From an uncultured Eubacteriales bacterium (GTDB lineage Bacteria > Bacillota > Clostridia > Oscillospirales > Acutalibacteraceae): a DNA stretch of 11,744 nucleotides. The number at the start of each line of letters is the position of its first letter. Positions within the stretch are counted from its first letter, which is position 1. This document shows, in pieces, positions 1 to 6,700 of the stretch. The position numbers and the translations under genes are program-made. The stretch is taken from the NCBI GenBank assembly GCA_934700635.1, contig CAKUXU010000022.1, positions 1 through 11,744 of the forward strand. Direction: 5' to 3'. The notes beneath the pieces are model-generated. The model was not told where the DNA came from. It did not search any database and saw only the letters and a list, made by a program, of their open reading frames with translations.

Positions 1-704
1 ATAGAGCAAGACAAATGAGTGATTTATTTTTAAATTCAGGTAATATAAAATATTTTGGATTTTGTAAGTACAAAGAAAACGTTCCTTCTATTTTTGAGCC
101 ACGAGAGGTAAAAAATACTATAGGAGAGTATTTATCAAGTGCCGGTAAGACTCAATTAAGAGTTGCAGAGACTGAAAAATATGCTCATATAACATTTTTT
201 TTGAATTCAGGAGCAGAAAAACCTTTTGAAAATGAAGATAGAGTTATAATTGATTCTCCGAAAGTAAAAACTTATGATTTAATGCCGGAAATGAGTGCAG
301 ATGAAGTTACAGATTGTGTAATCAAAGCTATGAATAATAAAAAATATGATGTTATATTCGTAAATTATGCCAATCCAGATATGGTAGGACATACAGGTAA
401 TTTTAATGCTGCTATAAAAGCAATTGAAAAAGTAGACGAATGCATTGGAAAATTAAAAACTGAATCTCAAAAAAATGAAAGTGTTTTAATAATTACTGCA
501 GATCATGGAAATGCCGAAAAGATGATAGATGAAAAAGGAGAAATTTTTACTTCTCATACAACAAATTTAGTTCCTTTTACAATTTTCGGATATAACTGTA
601 AACTGAAAAAAATGGGAGCTTTACGCGATGTTTCTCCTACGATACTTGAAATTTTAAAATTAAAAAAACCTGTCGAAATGACAGGTCAGAGTTTAATAAT
701 ATAA
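1..704 (+). CDS. gpmI: 2,3-bisphosphoglycerate-independent phosphoglycerate mutase, C-terminal part (5' truncated by window edge)
   Basis: Cytoplasmic glycolytic enzyme that interconverts 3- and 2-phosphoglycerate using Mn2+. The frame is open to the left edge and begins R-A-R-Q-M, the end of the family's FRxDRARQ motif, so the ATG at 15 is an internal Met and not the start. About 233 of the usual ~510 residues are present. Visible family motifs, in order: AETEKYAHITFF (conserved Lys of the active site); SPKVKTYDLMPEMSA; NPDMVGHTG with a metal-binding Asp and His; ITADHGNAEKM with the next Asp-His pair; and SHTTNLVPF with the last metal His. All the metal ligands expected in this half are present. 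The gene ends TAA at 702-704, three bases before the end of the convergent spoVT. Its last codons double as the spoVT terminator. No clear terminator for gpmI itself is seen. Identification is secure; only the N-terminal half is unseen. Confidence 0.96.
   Translation, partial: RARQMSDLFLNSGNIKYFGFCKYKENVPSIFEPREVKNTIGEYLSSAGKTQLRVAETEKYAHITFFLNSGAEKPFENEDRVIIDSPKVKTYDLMPEMSADEVTDCVIKAMNNKKYDVIFVNYANPDMVGHTGNFNAAIKAIEKVDECIGKLKTESQKNESVLIITADHGNAEKMIDEKGEIFTSHTTNLVPFTIFGYNCKLKKMGALRDVSPTILEILKLKKPVEMTGQSLII
662..686 (-). terminator. Intrinsic terminator of spoVT, inside the gpmI coding end
   Basis: Read on the minus strand, a perfect 7-bp stem (ACCTGTC / GACAGGT, + strand 668-674 and 680-686) with a 5-nt loop is followed at once by a run of seven T (the A run at 662-668; its last base also closes the stem). 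This is the classical rho-independent form, starting about 20 nt after the spoVT stop. On the + strand the hairpin is not followed by a T run, so it is not a good terminator for gpmI. Confidence 0.8.
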
Positions 705-707
705 AAA

Positions 708-1259
708 TTAATCTTCAAGATGTTTACCTAAAAACTCTGAAGTTATTTTTGTGAGATCTATTTTTCGATCTATTTCATCAATTGAAACTTCTGGATTTTC
801 AGATTTTAAAGCACAAACACTTCCTATTACATCCCCTCCTGAAATTATAGGGTACGCACATAGTGCTTCGTTTTGCATACCTTCTACCGGAATAAATTTT
901 CCTATATCATTTTTTTCTTGAGAAAATGATTCTCGTAAACTCATCAAATTTTCAAGGTATCTTGTTATTCTTCTTTCCATAAATTCTCTTTTTGGCGCAC
1001 CTGAAACTGCAATTACATGATCACAGTCGGAGATAATAACAGGAATTTTTATGAAATGATAAAGTATATCTGCATACCTTGAAGCAAATGGTGACATTTC
1101 TTTTATTATGGAATATTTTTTTAATATAATATCATCAGAATTGTCTGTATAAATTTCGAGTGGATCTCCTTCTCGAATTCTTAAAGTTCTTCTAATTTCT
1201 TTCGGAATTACAATCCGACCTAAGTCATCAATTCTTCTAACAATGCCTGTTGACCTCAA
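708..1259 (-). CDS. spoVT: Stage V sporulation protein T, AbrB-family transcriptional regulator
   Basis: 183 residues, against 178 in Bacillus subtilis SpoVT. The N-terminal ~50 residues are an almost canonical AbrB-type swapped-hairpin DNA-binding domain (GIVRRIDDLGRIVIPKEIRR, then TLRIREGDPLEIY). Residues ~55-183 form the GAF-like C-terminal domain (ILYHFIKIPVIISDCDHVIAVSG and later AYPIISGGDVIGSVCAL). In B. subtilis SpoVT is a forespore regulator that tunes sigma-G-dependent genes and spore germination behaviour. The start is a TTG at 1257-1259. It is fixed by a strong ribosome site (GGAGGT, 7 nt upstream), and the protein begins exactly where SpoVT homologues do. The gene stands alone, convergent with gpmI and divergent from ferredoxin. 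A weak sigma-G-like promoter lies upstream. I am very sure of the family; the sporulation role is inferred from it. Confidence 0.95.
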   Translation of the reverse strand: MRSTGIVRRIDDLGRIVIPKEIRRTLRIREGDPLEIYTDNSDDIILKKYSIIKEMSPFASRYADILYHFIKIPVIISDCDHVIAVSGAPKREFMERRITRYLENLMSLRESFSQEKNDIGKFIPVEGMQNEALCAYPIISGGDVIGSVCALKSENPEVSIDEIDRKIDLTKITSEFLGKHLED

Positions 1260-1289
1260 TATGATTACCTCCTTTTATAAATTTATAAA

Positions 1290-1320
1290 TATATTGTTGT
1301 ATATTTTTGGATTATTATTC
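1290..1320 (-). promoter_or_regulatory. Candidate sigma-G-like promoter of spoVT
   Basis: Minus strand: GAATA (1316-1320) fits the sigma-G -35 consensus gHATR. CAATATA (1290-1296) matches the -10 consensus CATWHTA at 6 of 7 positions. The spacer is 19 nt against the usual 18. The implied 5' leader is about 24 nt. B. subtilis spoVT is sigma-G controlled, which makes this attractive, but the region is so AT-rich that chance matches are likely. Confidence 0.3.
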
Positions 1321-1369
1321 ATATTTTACATTTTAAAAATAATAAAATTTAGTGTTTTAATTTACAGGG

Positions 1370-1398
1370 TTGATAATAACAAACTTTTAGTATATAAT
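1370..1398 (+). promoter_or_regulatory. Sigma-A-type promoter of the ferredoxin gene
   Basis: TTGATA (1370-1375), a 17-nt spacer and a perfect TATAAT (1393-1398). This lies 37 nt upstream of the ferredoxin ATG, with a GGAGG ribosome site at 1421-1425 in between. Five of six -35 bases and all -10 bases match consensus, so constitutive vegetative expression is expected. Confidence 0.75.
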
Positions 1399-1435
1399 TT
1401 GTATTATCAATTAAGAAATTGGAGGAATTTATTTT

Positions 1436-1627
1436 ATGAAAGTAAAAGTTGATCAAGAAAGTTGCATTGGATGCGGTATGTGTATTGATGTTTGTCCTAA
1501 AGTATTTAAATACAATGATGAAGATAAATCCGAACCGATTATGCAGGAAGTTCCTGAAGATTTAAAAGATAAAACTTTAGAAGCAAAAAATGTTTGCCCT
1601 GTAGATGCTATTGAAGTAGATGAATAA
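1436..1627 (+). CDS. Single-cluster [4Fe-4S] ferredoxin
   Basis: 63-residue acidic electron carrier, a normal length for monocluster ferredoxins of the Thermotoga/Desulfovibrio type found in Clostridia. Cluster ligands are Cys10, Cys13 and Cys16 (CIGCGMC) plus the remote Cys54 in CPVDAI. Cys20 (in VCPKVF) is the extra cysteine that in the Thermotoga maritima protein forms a disulfide, but no second non-ligand cysteine exists here, so it should stay a free thiol or bind something else. The start is ATG with GGAGG 10 nt upstream. The gene has its own promoter (1370-1398) and a hairpin terminator (1637-1664), so it is probably monocistronic. The redox partners are not in the window. Confidence 0.95.
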   Translation: MKVKVDQESCIGCGMCIDVCPKVFKYNDEDKSEPIMQEVPEDLKDKTLEAKNVCPVDAIEVDE

Positions 1628-1636
1628 ATGAAAAAT

Positions 1637-1664
1637 AATTCCATGCTATTTTCAGCATGGAATT
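1637..1664. terminator. Bidirectional hairpin terminator between ferredoxin and peptide A
   Basis: Perfect 11-bp stem (AATTCCATGCT, 1637-1647, with AGCATGGAATT, 1654-1664) and a 6-nt loop. On the + strand it is followed by a weak TTATATT. On the minus strand it is followed by A-T5 (from the A run at 1631-1635), a better T tract. It sits 10 nt after the ferredoxin stop and about 50 nt after the peptide A stop, so it can serve both converging transcripts. Confidence 0.8.
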
Positions 1665-1715
1665 TATATTGGTAAATATTTGTCTTAGACGGAAAAATTT
1701 TTCAATTCTCCAAAA

Positions 1716-1946
1716 CTAAGATTTATCTTCTTTATTTACAGATGGTCCTTTTTTCCAGTCGTTTATATCAATTGATGTTTTGCCGTCGTAACTTCCAAAT
1801 AAACTACTTAATACTAATTTTGTCATGAGTTTCGGTGATTTAAAAAATACTTTTATAAATTCTCTTTTATAAGATTCTCCACCTCCTGATACTTTGTCAA
1901 GATCTTTTTCATTTAATGTTTCGTTTTCAAAATTTTTTTCTTTCAT
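1716..1946 (-). CDS. Double-glycine-leader precursor peptide (peptide A), bacteriocin- or signal-like
   Basis: 76 residues. The N-terminal 22 form a short leader ending LNEKDLDKVSGG, the motif cut by C39 peptidases of bacteriocin and PCAT exporters. Cleavage after Gly22 would release a 54-residue cargo. The cargo has a cationic, amphipathic first half (about residues 26-50, KREFIKVFF then KLMTKLVLSSLFG) and a polar tail with one Trp. There is no cysteine, so lanthionine, disulfide or sactipeptide chemistry is excluded; net charge is about +4. An in-frame GTG at 1953-1955 overlaps the Shine-Dalgarno, so the ATG at 1944-1946 is the start. No exporter, modifying enzyme or immunity gene is adjacent. 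The cargo is not recognised. It could be a class II-type bacteriocin, a peptide signal or another exported factor; the evidence supports only a processed, exported peptide. Confidence 0.75.
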   Translation of the reverse strand: MKEKNFENETLNEKDLDKVSGGGESYKREFIKVFFKSPKLMTKLVLSSLFGSYDGKTSIDINDWKKGPSVNKEDKS

Positions 1947-1954
1947 TTTAATCA

Positions 1955-1960
1955 CTCCTT
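1955..1960 (-). promoter_or_regulatory. Ribosome binding site that fixes the peptide A start
   Basis: AAGGAG, continuing into TGA, ends 8 nt before the ATG at 1944-1946. The alternative in-frame GTG (1953-1955) is part of this site and so cannot use it. Confidence 0.8.
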
Positions 1961-1973
1961 ATTCTTTTTTATA

Positions 1974-2000
1974 TTTATAGTATATATATATATTTGTCAA
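1974..2000 (-). promoter_or_regulatory. Candidate promoter of peptide A with a short, TA-repeat spacer
   Basis: Minus strand: a perfect -35 TTGACA (1995-2000) and TATAAA (1974-1979, five of six) separated by only 15 nt. Most of the spacer is an alternating TA tract. The -10 is 27 nt from the ATG, which leaves a leader just long enough for the ribosome site. At 15 nt the promoter should be weak; one extra TA unit would give 17 nt. Confidence 0.5.
1981..1993. repeat. Dinucleotide repeat (TA)6.5 inside the peptide A promoter spacer
   Basis: Thirteen uninterrupted alternating T/A bases between the -35 and -10 of the leftward promoter. It is the only such tract in the divergent intergenic region of about 220 nt. 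It is a possible slippage site. Confidence 0.85.
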
Positions 2001-2023
2001 TAGCGTTAACTATTTTTTATATG
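1994..2023 (+). promoter_or_regulatory. Possible rightward promoter sharing its -35 with peptide A
   Basis: TTGTCA (1994-1999), an 18-nt spacer and TATATG (2018-2023). The heptamer TTGTCAA at 1994-2000 reads TTGACAA on the other strand, so the same bases serve as -35 for both directions. The -10 is weak and the leader to the peptidase gene would be about 135 nt. This is a minor alternative to the site at 2077-2105. Confidence 0.25.
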
Positions 2024-2076
2024 CAATTTTGTTTTTAAAAGTATTTTTTAAGTATATAATTAAATAATTTTTATTT

Positions 2077-2105
2077 TTGAAAATTCGGTTTATATTGTGT
2101 ATTTT
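2077..2105 (+). promoter_or_regulatory. Candidate promoter of the M23 peptidase gene
   Basis: TTGAAA (2077-2082), a 17-nt spacer and TATTTT (2100-2105), four of six in each box, 61 nt before the proposed start. A partial sigma-E-like -10 (CATATAAT, 2121-2128; one mismatch to CATACAnT) lies closer, but its -35 fits poorly. The base composition makes all of these weak calls. Confidence 0.3.
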
Positions 2106-2151
2106 TATTTTATATATAATCATATAATTAATTGAATATATTTTATATCAC

Positions 2152-2158
2152 GAGGTGA
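2152..2158 (+). promoter_or_regulatory. Ribosome binding site that fixes the M23 start
   Basis: GAGGTGA, an excellent anti-16S match, lies 8 nt before the TTG at 2167. An in-frame GTG at 2155 falls inside this site and has no ribosome site of its own, so the longer reading is unlikely. Confidence 0.7.
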
Positions 2159-2166
2159 AACCCGAT

Positions 2167-3198
2167 TTGTTTGTAATTAATTTGAAAAAAAGGCATATTT
2201 TTTTTACGCTATTCTTTTTAGTTATAGGCTTTGTTTCTGCTTTGTTTTTAAGAAAAAATAATTTTTCGGCATTTGCTCATGAAAATAAAAATTTTATAAA
2301 ATATGTAGAGTTTAATCCTTCATACGAAGCACTTGAAAAGTCTATGCGTGAAGACATAAAATCTCACGGTGAAGAAAATCATGTAAATTGGATTGAAGTT
2401 TTAGCATATTTGGGTTCAAAATACGGAGGAGACTTTAAAAAATATAAGGAAAATGATATGGATGAAGTTATTAAGAAACTTAAAAGCGGAGAAAAAATGG
2501 TCGATATATCAAAAAACATGAAAAATTATAACTATTACTTTCAAGCATATGAAGCTGTTTTAAAAGAATTTTTAGGTAATTATAAGATTCAAAAAAAATC
2601 TAAAAATGGTCAAGAACCTGTTTGGGAAGAAGCATATGGTTTGAAAGCTTTTTCTCCTATTGCGAAAACTTTCCCGTTTTCTCATTTTGATGATTTTGGA
2701 GCTTCAAGATCCTATGGATATGCAAGACCTCATCTAGGTCATGATATGATGTGTGCTATAGGTACTCCTGTAATTGCGGTTGAATCTGGTAAAGTTGAAA
2801 TTATGGGTTGGAATCAATACGGAGGATGGAGAATAGGAATTAGAAGTTTTGACAATAAAAGATATTATTATTATGCTCATTTGAGGCAAAACAAGCCCTT
2901 TAAATCCGATTTGAAAGAAGGAGATATTGTCAAGGCGGGCGACGTAATTGGGTATGTCGGAAGAACAGGTTATAGTAAAAAGGAAAATGTTAACAACATA
3001 GAACAAAGCCACCTTCATATTGGAGTTGAACTTATTTTTGATGAATCGCAAAAAGAATGTGATAATGAAATATGGATAAATCTTTATGCAATAACAAAGC
3101 TTTTAGAAAAGAATAAATCTGCAGTTATTAGAAATTCTGAAACAAAAGAATACACCAGAGAATTTGATTTTTCTGAGCAAAATTTAGATTCTCTTTAA
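2167..3198 (+). CDS. Membrane-anchored M23 (LytM-type) peptidoglycan endopeptidase
   Basis: 343 residues from the TTG start. It opens with a short basic stretch and one hydrophobic segment (about residues 10-28, signal anchor), which places the rest outside the membrane. Residues ~45-160 form a helical region of the type that precedes the peptidase in clostridial homologues (HVNWIEVLAYLGSKYGGDFK, then NYNYYFQAYEAVL). The M23 domain spans ~165-310. It has HLGHD (His189 and Asp193, zinc ligands), GTPVIAVESGKV, YYYYAHL (His238) and SHLHIG (His282 catalytic, His284 zinc ligand), so all catalytic residues are present. It probably cuts peptide cross-links in the cell wall. The gene lies alone between two leader-peptide genes, divergent from one and convergent with the other. 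A link to those peptides is only positional; similar peptidases are common in Clostridia without them. It ends at a strong bidirectional terminator. Confidence 0.9.
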   Translation: MFVINLKKRHIFFTLFFLVIGFVSALFLRKNNFSAFAHENKNFIKYVEFNPSYEALEKSMREDIKSHGEENHVNWIEVLAYLGSKYGGDFKKYKENDMDEVIKKLKSGEKMVDISKNMKNYNYYFQAYEAVLKEFLGNYKIQKKSKNGQEPVWEEAYGLKAFSPIAKTFPFSHFDDFGASRSYGYARPHLGHDMMCAIGTPVIAVESGKVEIMGWNQYGGWRIGIRSFDNKRYYYYAHLRQNKPFKSDLKEGDIVKAGDVIGYVGRTGYSKKENVNNIEQSHLHIGVELIFDESQKECDNEIWINLYAITKLLEKNKSAVIRNSETKEYTREFDFSEQNLDSL

Positions 3199-3211
3199 TA
3201 CAGTAAAAATG

Positions 3212-3253
3212 AAAACAGTGTAAGCTCGTTTTTGAGGTTACACTGCGTTTTTT
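3212..3253. terminator. Bidirectional intrinsic terminator between the M23 gene and peptide B
   Basis: An 8-bp stem (CAGTGTAA, 3216-3223, with TTACACTG, 3238-3245), then a G-G mismatch and three more pairs (CTC/GAG) around a T-rich loop. A T6 run follows on the + strand (3248-3253). The A-rich stretch before the stem (3204-3215) gives a T-rich tail on the minus strand. It lies 17 nt after the M23 stop and 20 nt after the peptide B stop, so it serves both. Confidence 0.88.
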
Positions 3254-3264
3254 AATAGTAAAGT

Positions 3265-3585
3265 TTATTTTTTTGTACACCACTTAACTTTGTCAAATTC
3301 TTTTTTAGCGTTAATAACTGGCAAAACAAATTCTTTTTCTGTTTCTACTAAAATCTTATTTCCTCCAGATATACTTTCTAAATCTTTTTCAGAGAGATTT
3401 GATGTATTTTTTTCAACTATTAAATTTATAATATCTCCCATTAATTTAATGTCTTCTGTAGAAATATCGGTTTCTTTTTCTTCCTTAAAAGCTTTTTGGA
3501 CTTCTTCGGCTGTTTGCATATCCAGAATATTGCTCATAAAATCTTCATCTTTCAAAATATCAGCTAGTTCTTTTTTACTTATCAT
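3265..3585 (-). CDS. Nif11-like leader precursor peptide (peptide B), putative RiPP or bacteriocin
   Basis: 106 residues. Residues 1-75 form a long acidic helical leader of the Nif11-like type: KELADILKDEDFMSNIL, then TAEEVQKAFKEE, then IKLMGDIINLI. It ends LSEKDLESISGG, a C39-type processing site. The predicted cargo is 31 residues (76-106), lysine-rich, net about +3, with a single cysteine (Cys103 in KWCTKK) and one Trp. One cysteine rules out internal disulfides or several thioether rings; dimerisation or one modification remains possible. The start is ATG with AGGAGG 11 nt upstream. The promoter is an exact consensus sigma-A site, so strong expression is expected. No modifying enzyme or exporter is adjacent. 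The leader class is known from natural-product clusters; the cargo is not recognised, and its activity is unknown. Confidence 0.85.
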   Translation of the reverse strand: MISKKELADILKDEDFMSNILDMQTAEEVQKAFKEEKETDISTEDIKLMGDIINLIVEKNTSNLSEKDLESISGGNKILVETEKEFVLPVINAKKEFDKVKWCTKK

Positions 3586-3636
3586 ATTTAGTTATCCCTC
3601 CTGTATATTAAATATTTTAATATTAATCACTTGCAG

Positions 3637-3665
3637 ATTATATAAATTATTTGAAATAATGTCAA
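3637..3665 (-). promoter_or_regulatory. Exact-consensus sigma-A promoter of peptide B
   Basis: Minus strand: TTGACA (3660-3665), a 17-nt spacer and TATAAT (3637-3642), i.e. all twelve consensus bases at ideal spacing. The expected leader is about 45 nt. It lies 52 nt beyond the polC stop, so the peptide gene does not depend on polC read-through. Confidence 0.88.
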
Positions 3666-3677
3666 TAATATTTATAC

Positions 3678-3719
3678 AAACTGCATTTATTATACAACTT
3701 TTAATAAATTAAACAGTTT
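3678..3719 (-). other. Weak two-part hairpin just after polC
   Basis: Minus strand: AAACTG/CAGTTT (6 bp), an asymmetric internal loop, then ATTTATT/AATAAAT (7 bp) around an 11-nt loop. It overlaps the polC stop and is not followed by a T run. It may slow or partly end polC transcripts, but it is not a convincing intrinsic terminator; read-through into peptide B is possible. Confidence 0.25.
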
Positions 3720-6700
3720 AAAAAAACGATATCTGATTACTTCTTGGTAGATCTTTAAGTACACCGGCTTCTTCAAGGGTTTCTATAACCGCTTTGGTTA
3801 CTTTTGATTTTATTTGAATGTCATCTATTGAAATATATTTTCCGTCAGCTCTTGAATCTACAAGGCACTGAGCTGCAGATTGACCTACTCCTGAAAGAGA
3901 AGAAAACGGCAACCTTATTTTTCCATCTTCAACTAAAAATTTATGCGAATCTGACTTATAAAGATCAACAGGTAAGACTTTTATTCCTCTTGCAAGCATT
4001 TCATTTACAATTTGAAATGTTGAGTAAGCACTTTGTTCTTTTGCACTGGCTTCTTTTCCTTTATTCATTATTTCTGCCATTTTCTTTTTTAAGGCGTCTT
4101 TACCTTTCATAACAACAAGTCCATCGAAATCTTCTCCACGAACTGTAAAGTAAGCGGCATAATATTGTATCGGTTTGTAGACTTTATACCAACCGAGTCT
4201 CAGAGTAGATATCATGTACGCAGCAGCATGAGCCTTTGGAAACATATATTTTATTTTCATACATGAAGAAATATACCATTCTGGCACATTATGTTCTCTC
4301 ATGGCTTTTAAATGTTCAGGAGTTAAAAGTTTAGTTGCTTTACCTTTTCGAACGATTTCCATTATGCTAAACGCTGTTTTGGGGTCAAGTCCTTTATGCA
4401 TTAAGTAAGTCATGATATTATCACGTGTTCCAATAACCTCGGAAATTGTACAAATTCCTTTTTTAATAAGTTCGTGTGCATTTCCATTCCAGACATCGGT
4501 TCCATGCGAAAGACCTGAAATTTGAAGTAAGTCAGAAAAAGTTTTTGGTTTGCATTCAAGAAGCATTTGACGCACAAAGTTTGTTCCGACTTCGGGGAGA
4601 GAAAAAGTTCCAGTATGAGAATCTATTTCAATTGGTTTAATTCCTAAAGCTTCAGTAGATGTAAAAAGAGACATTACTTTTTTGTCGTTCATAGGAACAT
4701 CGGTTACTTTTATTCCTGTGTAATCTTCTAAATACTTGTATATTGACGGAACATCGTGTCCGAGCTCATCAAGTTTACAAATTGTATCGTGAATTGCATG
4801 GAAATCGAAATGGGTGGTTATATTATCGGATTTTTGATCATTTGCAGGTCTTTGAACAGGGCAAAAATCGTAAATTTCTTTTCCTTTTGGAACAACAACC
4901 ATACCTCCCGGATGCTGCCCAGTAGTTCTTTTAACTCCTGTACAGCCGGTTGCAAGTCTTAAAGTTTCGGACTTTTTAAGATTAATGCCTCTTTCTTCTG
5001 CATATTTTTTAGTAAATCCTATACCTGTTTTTGTTGCCACTGTTCCTATGGTTCCCGCTTTAAAGACATTATCTTTACCGAAAAGTGTTTCGGTATATCT
5101 ATGTGCGAAAGATTGATATTCGCCAGAAAAGTTAAGATCTATATCAGGAGTTTTATCTCCATCAAATCCTAGAAACGTTTCAAAAGGAATATCATGACCG
5201 TCTTGTAAGTATGTTTCTCCGCATTTTGGACATTTTTTAGGAGGTAAATCAAAACCTGACCCATAACTTCCGTCAGTTATAAATTCCGAGTTTCTACATT
5301 TGGGGCAAAGATAATGAGGTACCAGAGGATTTACTTCTGATATTCCTGAAATAGTTGCGACAAATGAAGAACCTACTGAACCTCTTGATCCTACTAAATA
5401 GCCATGTTTTTCAGAATCTGCGACTAATTTTTGAGCTGTCATATAAAGTACAGAAAATCCATGCTTTGTTATTGACCCTAGTTCTTTGTCCAGTCTATCT
5501 GAAACTATTTTTGGAAGTGGACTTCCGTATTTTTCTTTGGCACGTGACATGGTTATGCTTATTAATTCTTCTTGAGCTCCAGGTATAAATGGAGGGAAAA
5601 CTCCTGGAGGTATAGGAGATAAATACTCAATTTCATCCGCAATTTTATTTGTATTTTCCACGACTACTTCATATGCAGTTTTTTCATCCAAATAGGAAAA
5701 TTCCTCTAGCATTTCAGCGGTTGTTCGAAGATAAAGCGGTGCTTGATTATCTGCGTCATCATACCCTTGACCTGCCATTAGAATTTTTCTGTATTCTGAA
5801 TCTTGAGGGTCTAAAAAGTGAACGTCTCCTGTTGCGACCACTGGAATATTTAGTTCTTTTCCTAATTTTATAATGGTTTTATTGAATTCTTGAAGAGTTT
5901 CTTTATTGTCGGCTATACCACTGCGAATCATAAAATCGTTGTTACCTATCGGCTGAATTTCAAGGTAGTCGTAAAATTTTGCTATTTCTACTAAATCGTT
6001 CCAAGGTCTTCCGCTGACAACAGCTTTAAAAAGTTCTCCAGCTTCACAGGCACTTCCGATTATTAATCCTTCTCTGTATTTTATAAGTTCACTTTTTGGT
6101 ATACGAGGCTTTTTATAAAAATATTTAAGATGCGCAAACGAAATCAATTTGTATAGATTTTTAAGACCTACTTGATTTTTTACTAAAATTATCATATGGT
6201 AAGTGAATAATTTTTTTGAATCAGTACCCGAAAGAGATGTATTTATTTGAGATATGTTTGAAATATTTCTTGTATCTCTTGCAAGTTCCAGTAATTTTAC
6301 AAAAATATATGCAAGAGCTCTTGAGTCGTCACAAGCTCTGTGATGTTTAAATGATGGAATTTTTAAAAATCTTGCTATTGTGTCTAACTTATAGTTTTTT
6401 ATGCTTACTATAATAGCGCGGCTTAATGGTACTGAATCCATATATGTAAAATTGAAAGAAATATTATATTTTTCAGATACAGCTTTCACAAAAGAAACAT
6501 CAAAATTAGCATTGTGAGCAACTAATACGGGGGAATTTCCGCAAAACTTAATAAACTTTTCAAGTGCTTCTTTTTCCTTGGGCGCACCGACAAGCATTTC
6601 TTGAGTTATTCCTGTCAATTCCGTAGTTTTTTCAGAAATTTGCATTTCCGGGTCAACAAATATTGAAAATTCTTCAAGTAATTCAAAATTTTTAACTTTT

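Noticed and set aside
1243..1452. Hydrophobic 69-codon open frame on the + strand
   Set aside because: It starts inside spoVT antisense, has no ribosome site, and runs across the ferredoxin promoter and start. Its I/F/Y/L-rich composition is what AT-rich non-coding DNA gives.
1692..1703. 12-base perfect palindrome GAAAAATTTTTC after peptide A
   Set aside because: It has no loop and is made almost wholly of A and T, so it is expected by chance at this composition. The hairpin at 1637-1664 is the better terminator.
2115..2128. Two TATAAT hexamers just upstream of the M23 gene
   Set aside because: Neither has a -35-like hexamer at 16-18 nt. In a region this rich in A and T such hexamers occur often by chance.
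3290..3712. 140-codon open frame on the + strand opposite peptide B
   Set aside because: It is antisense to a well-supported precursor gene, runs through that gene's consensus promoter, and has no ribosome site or recognisable domain.
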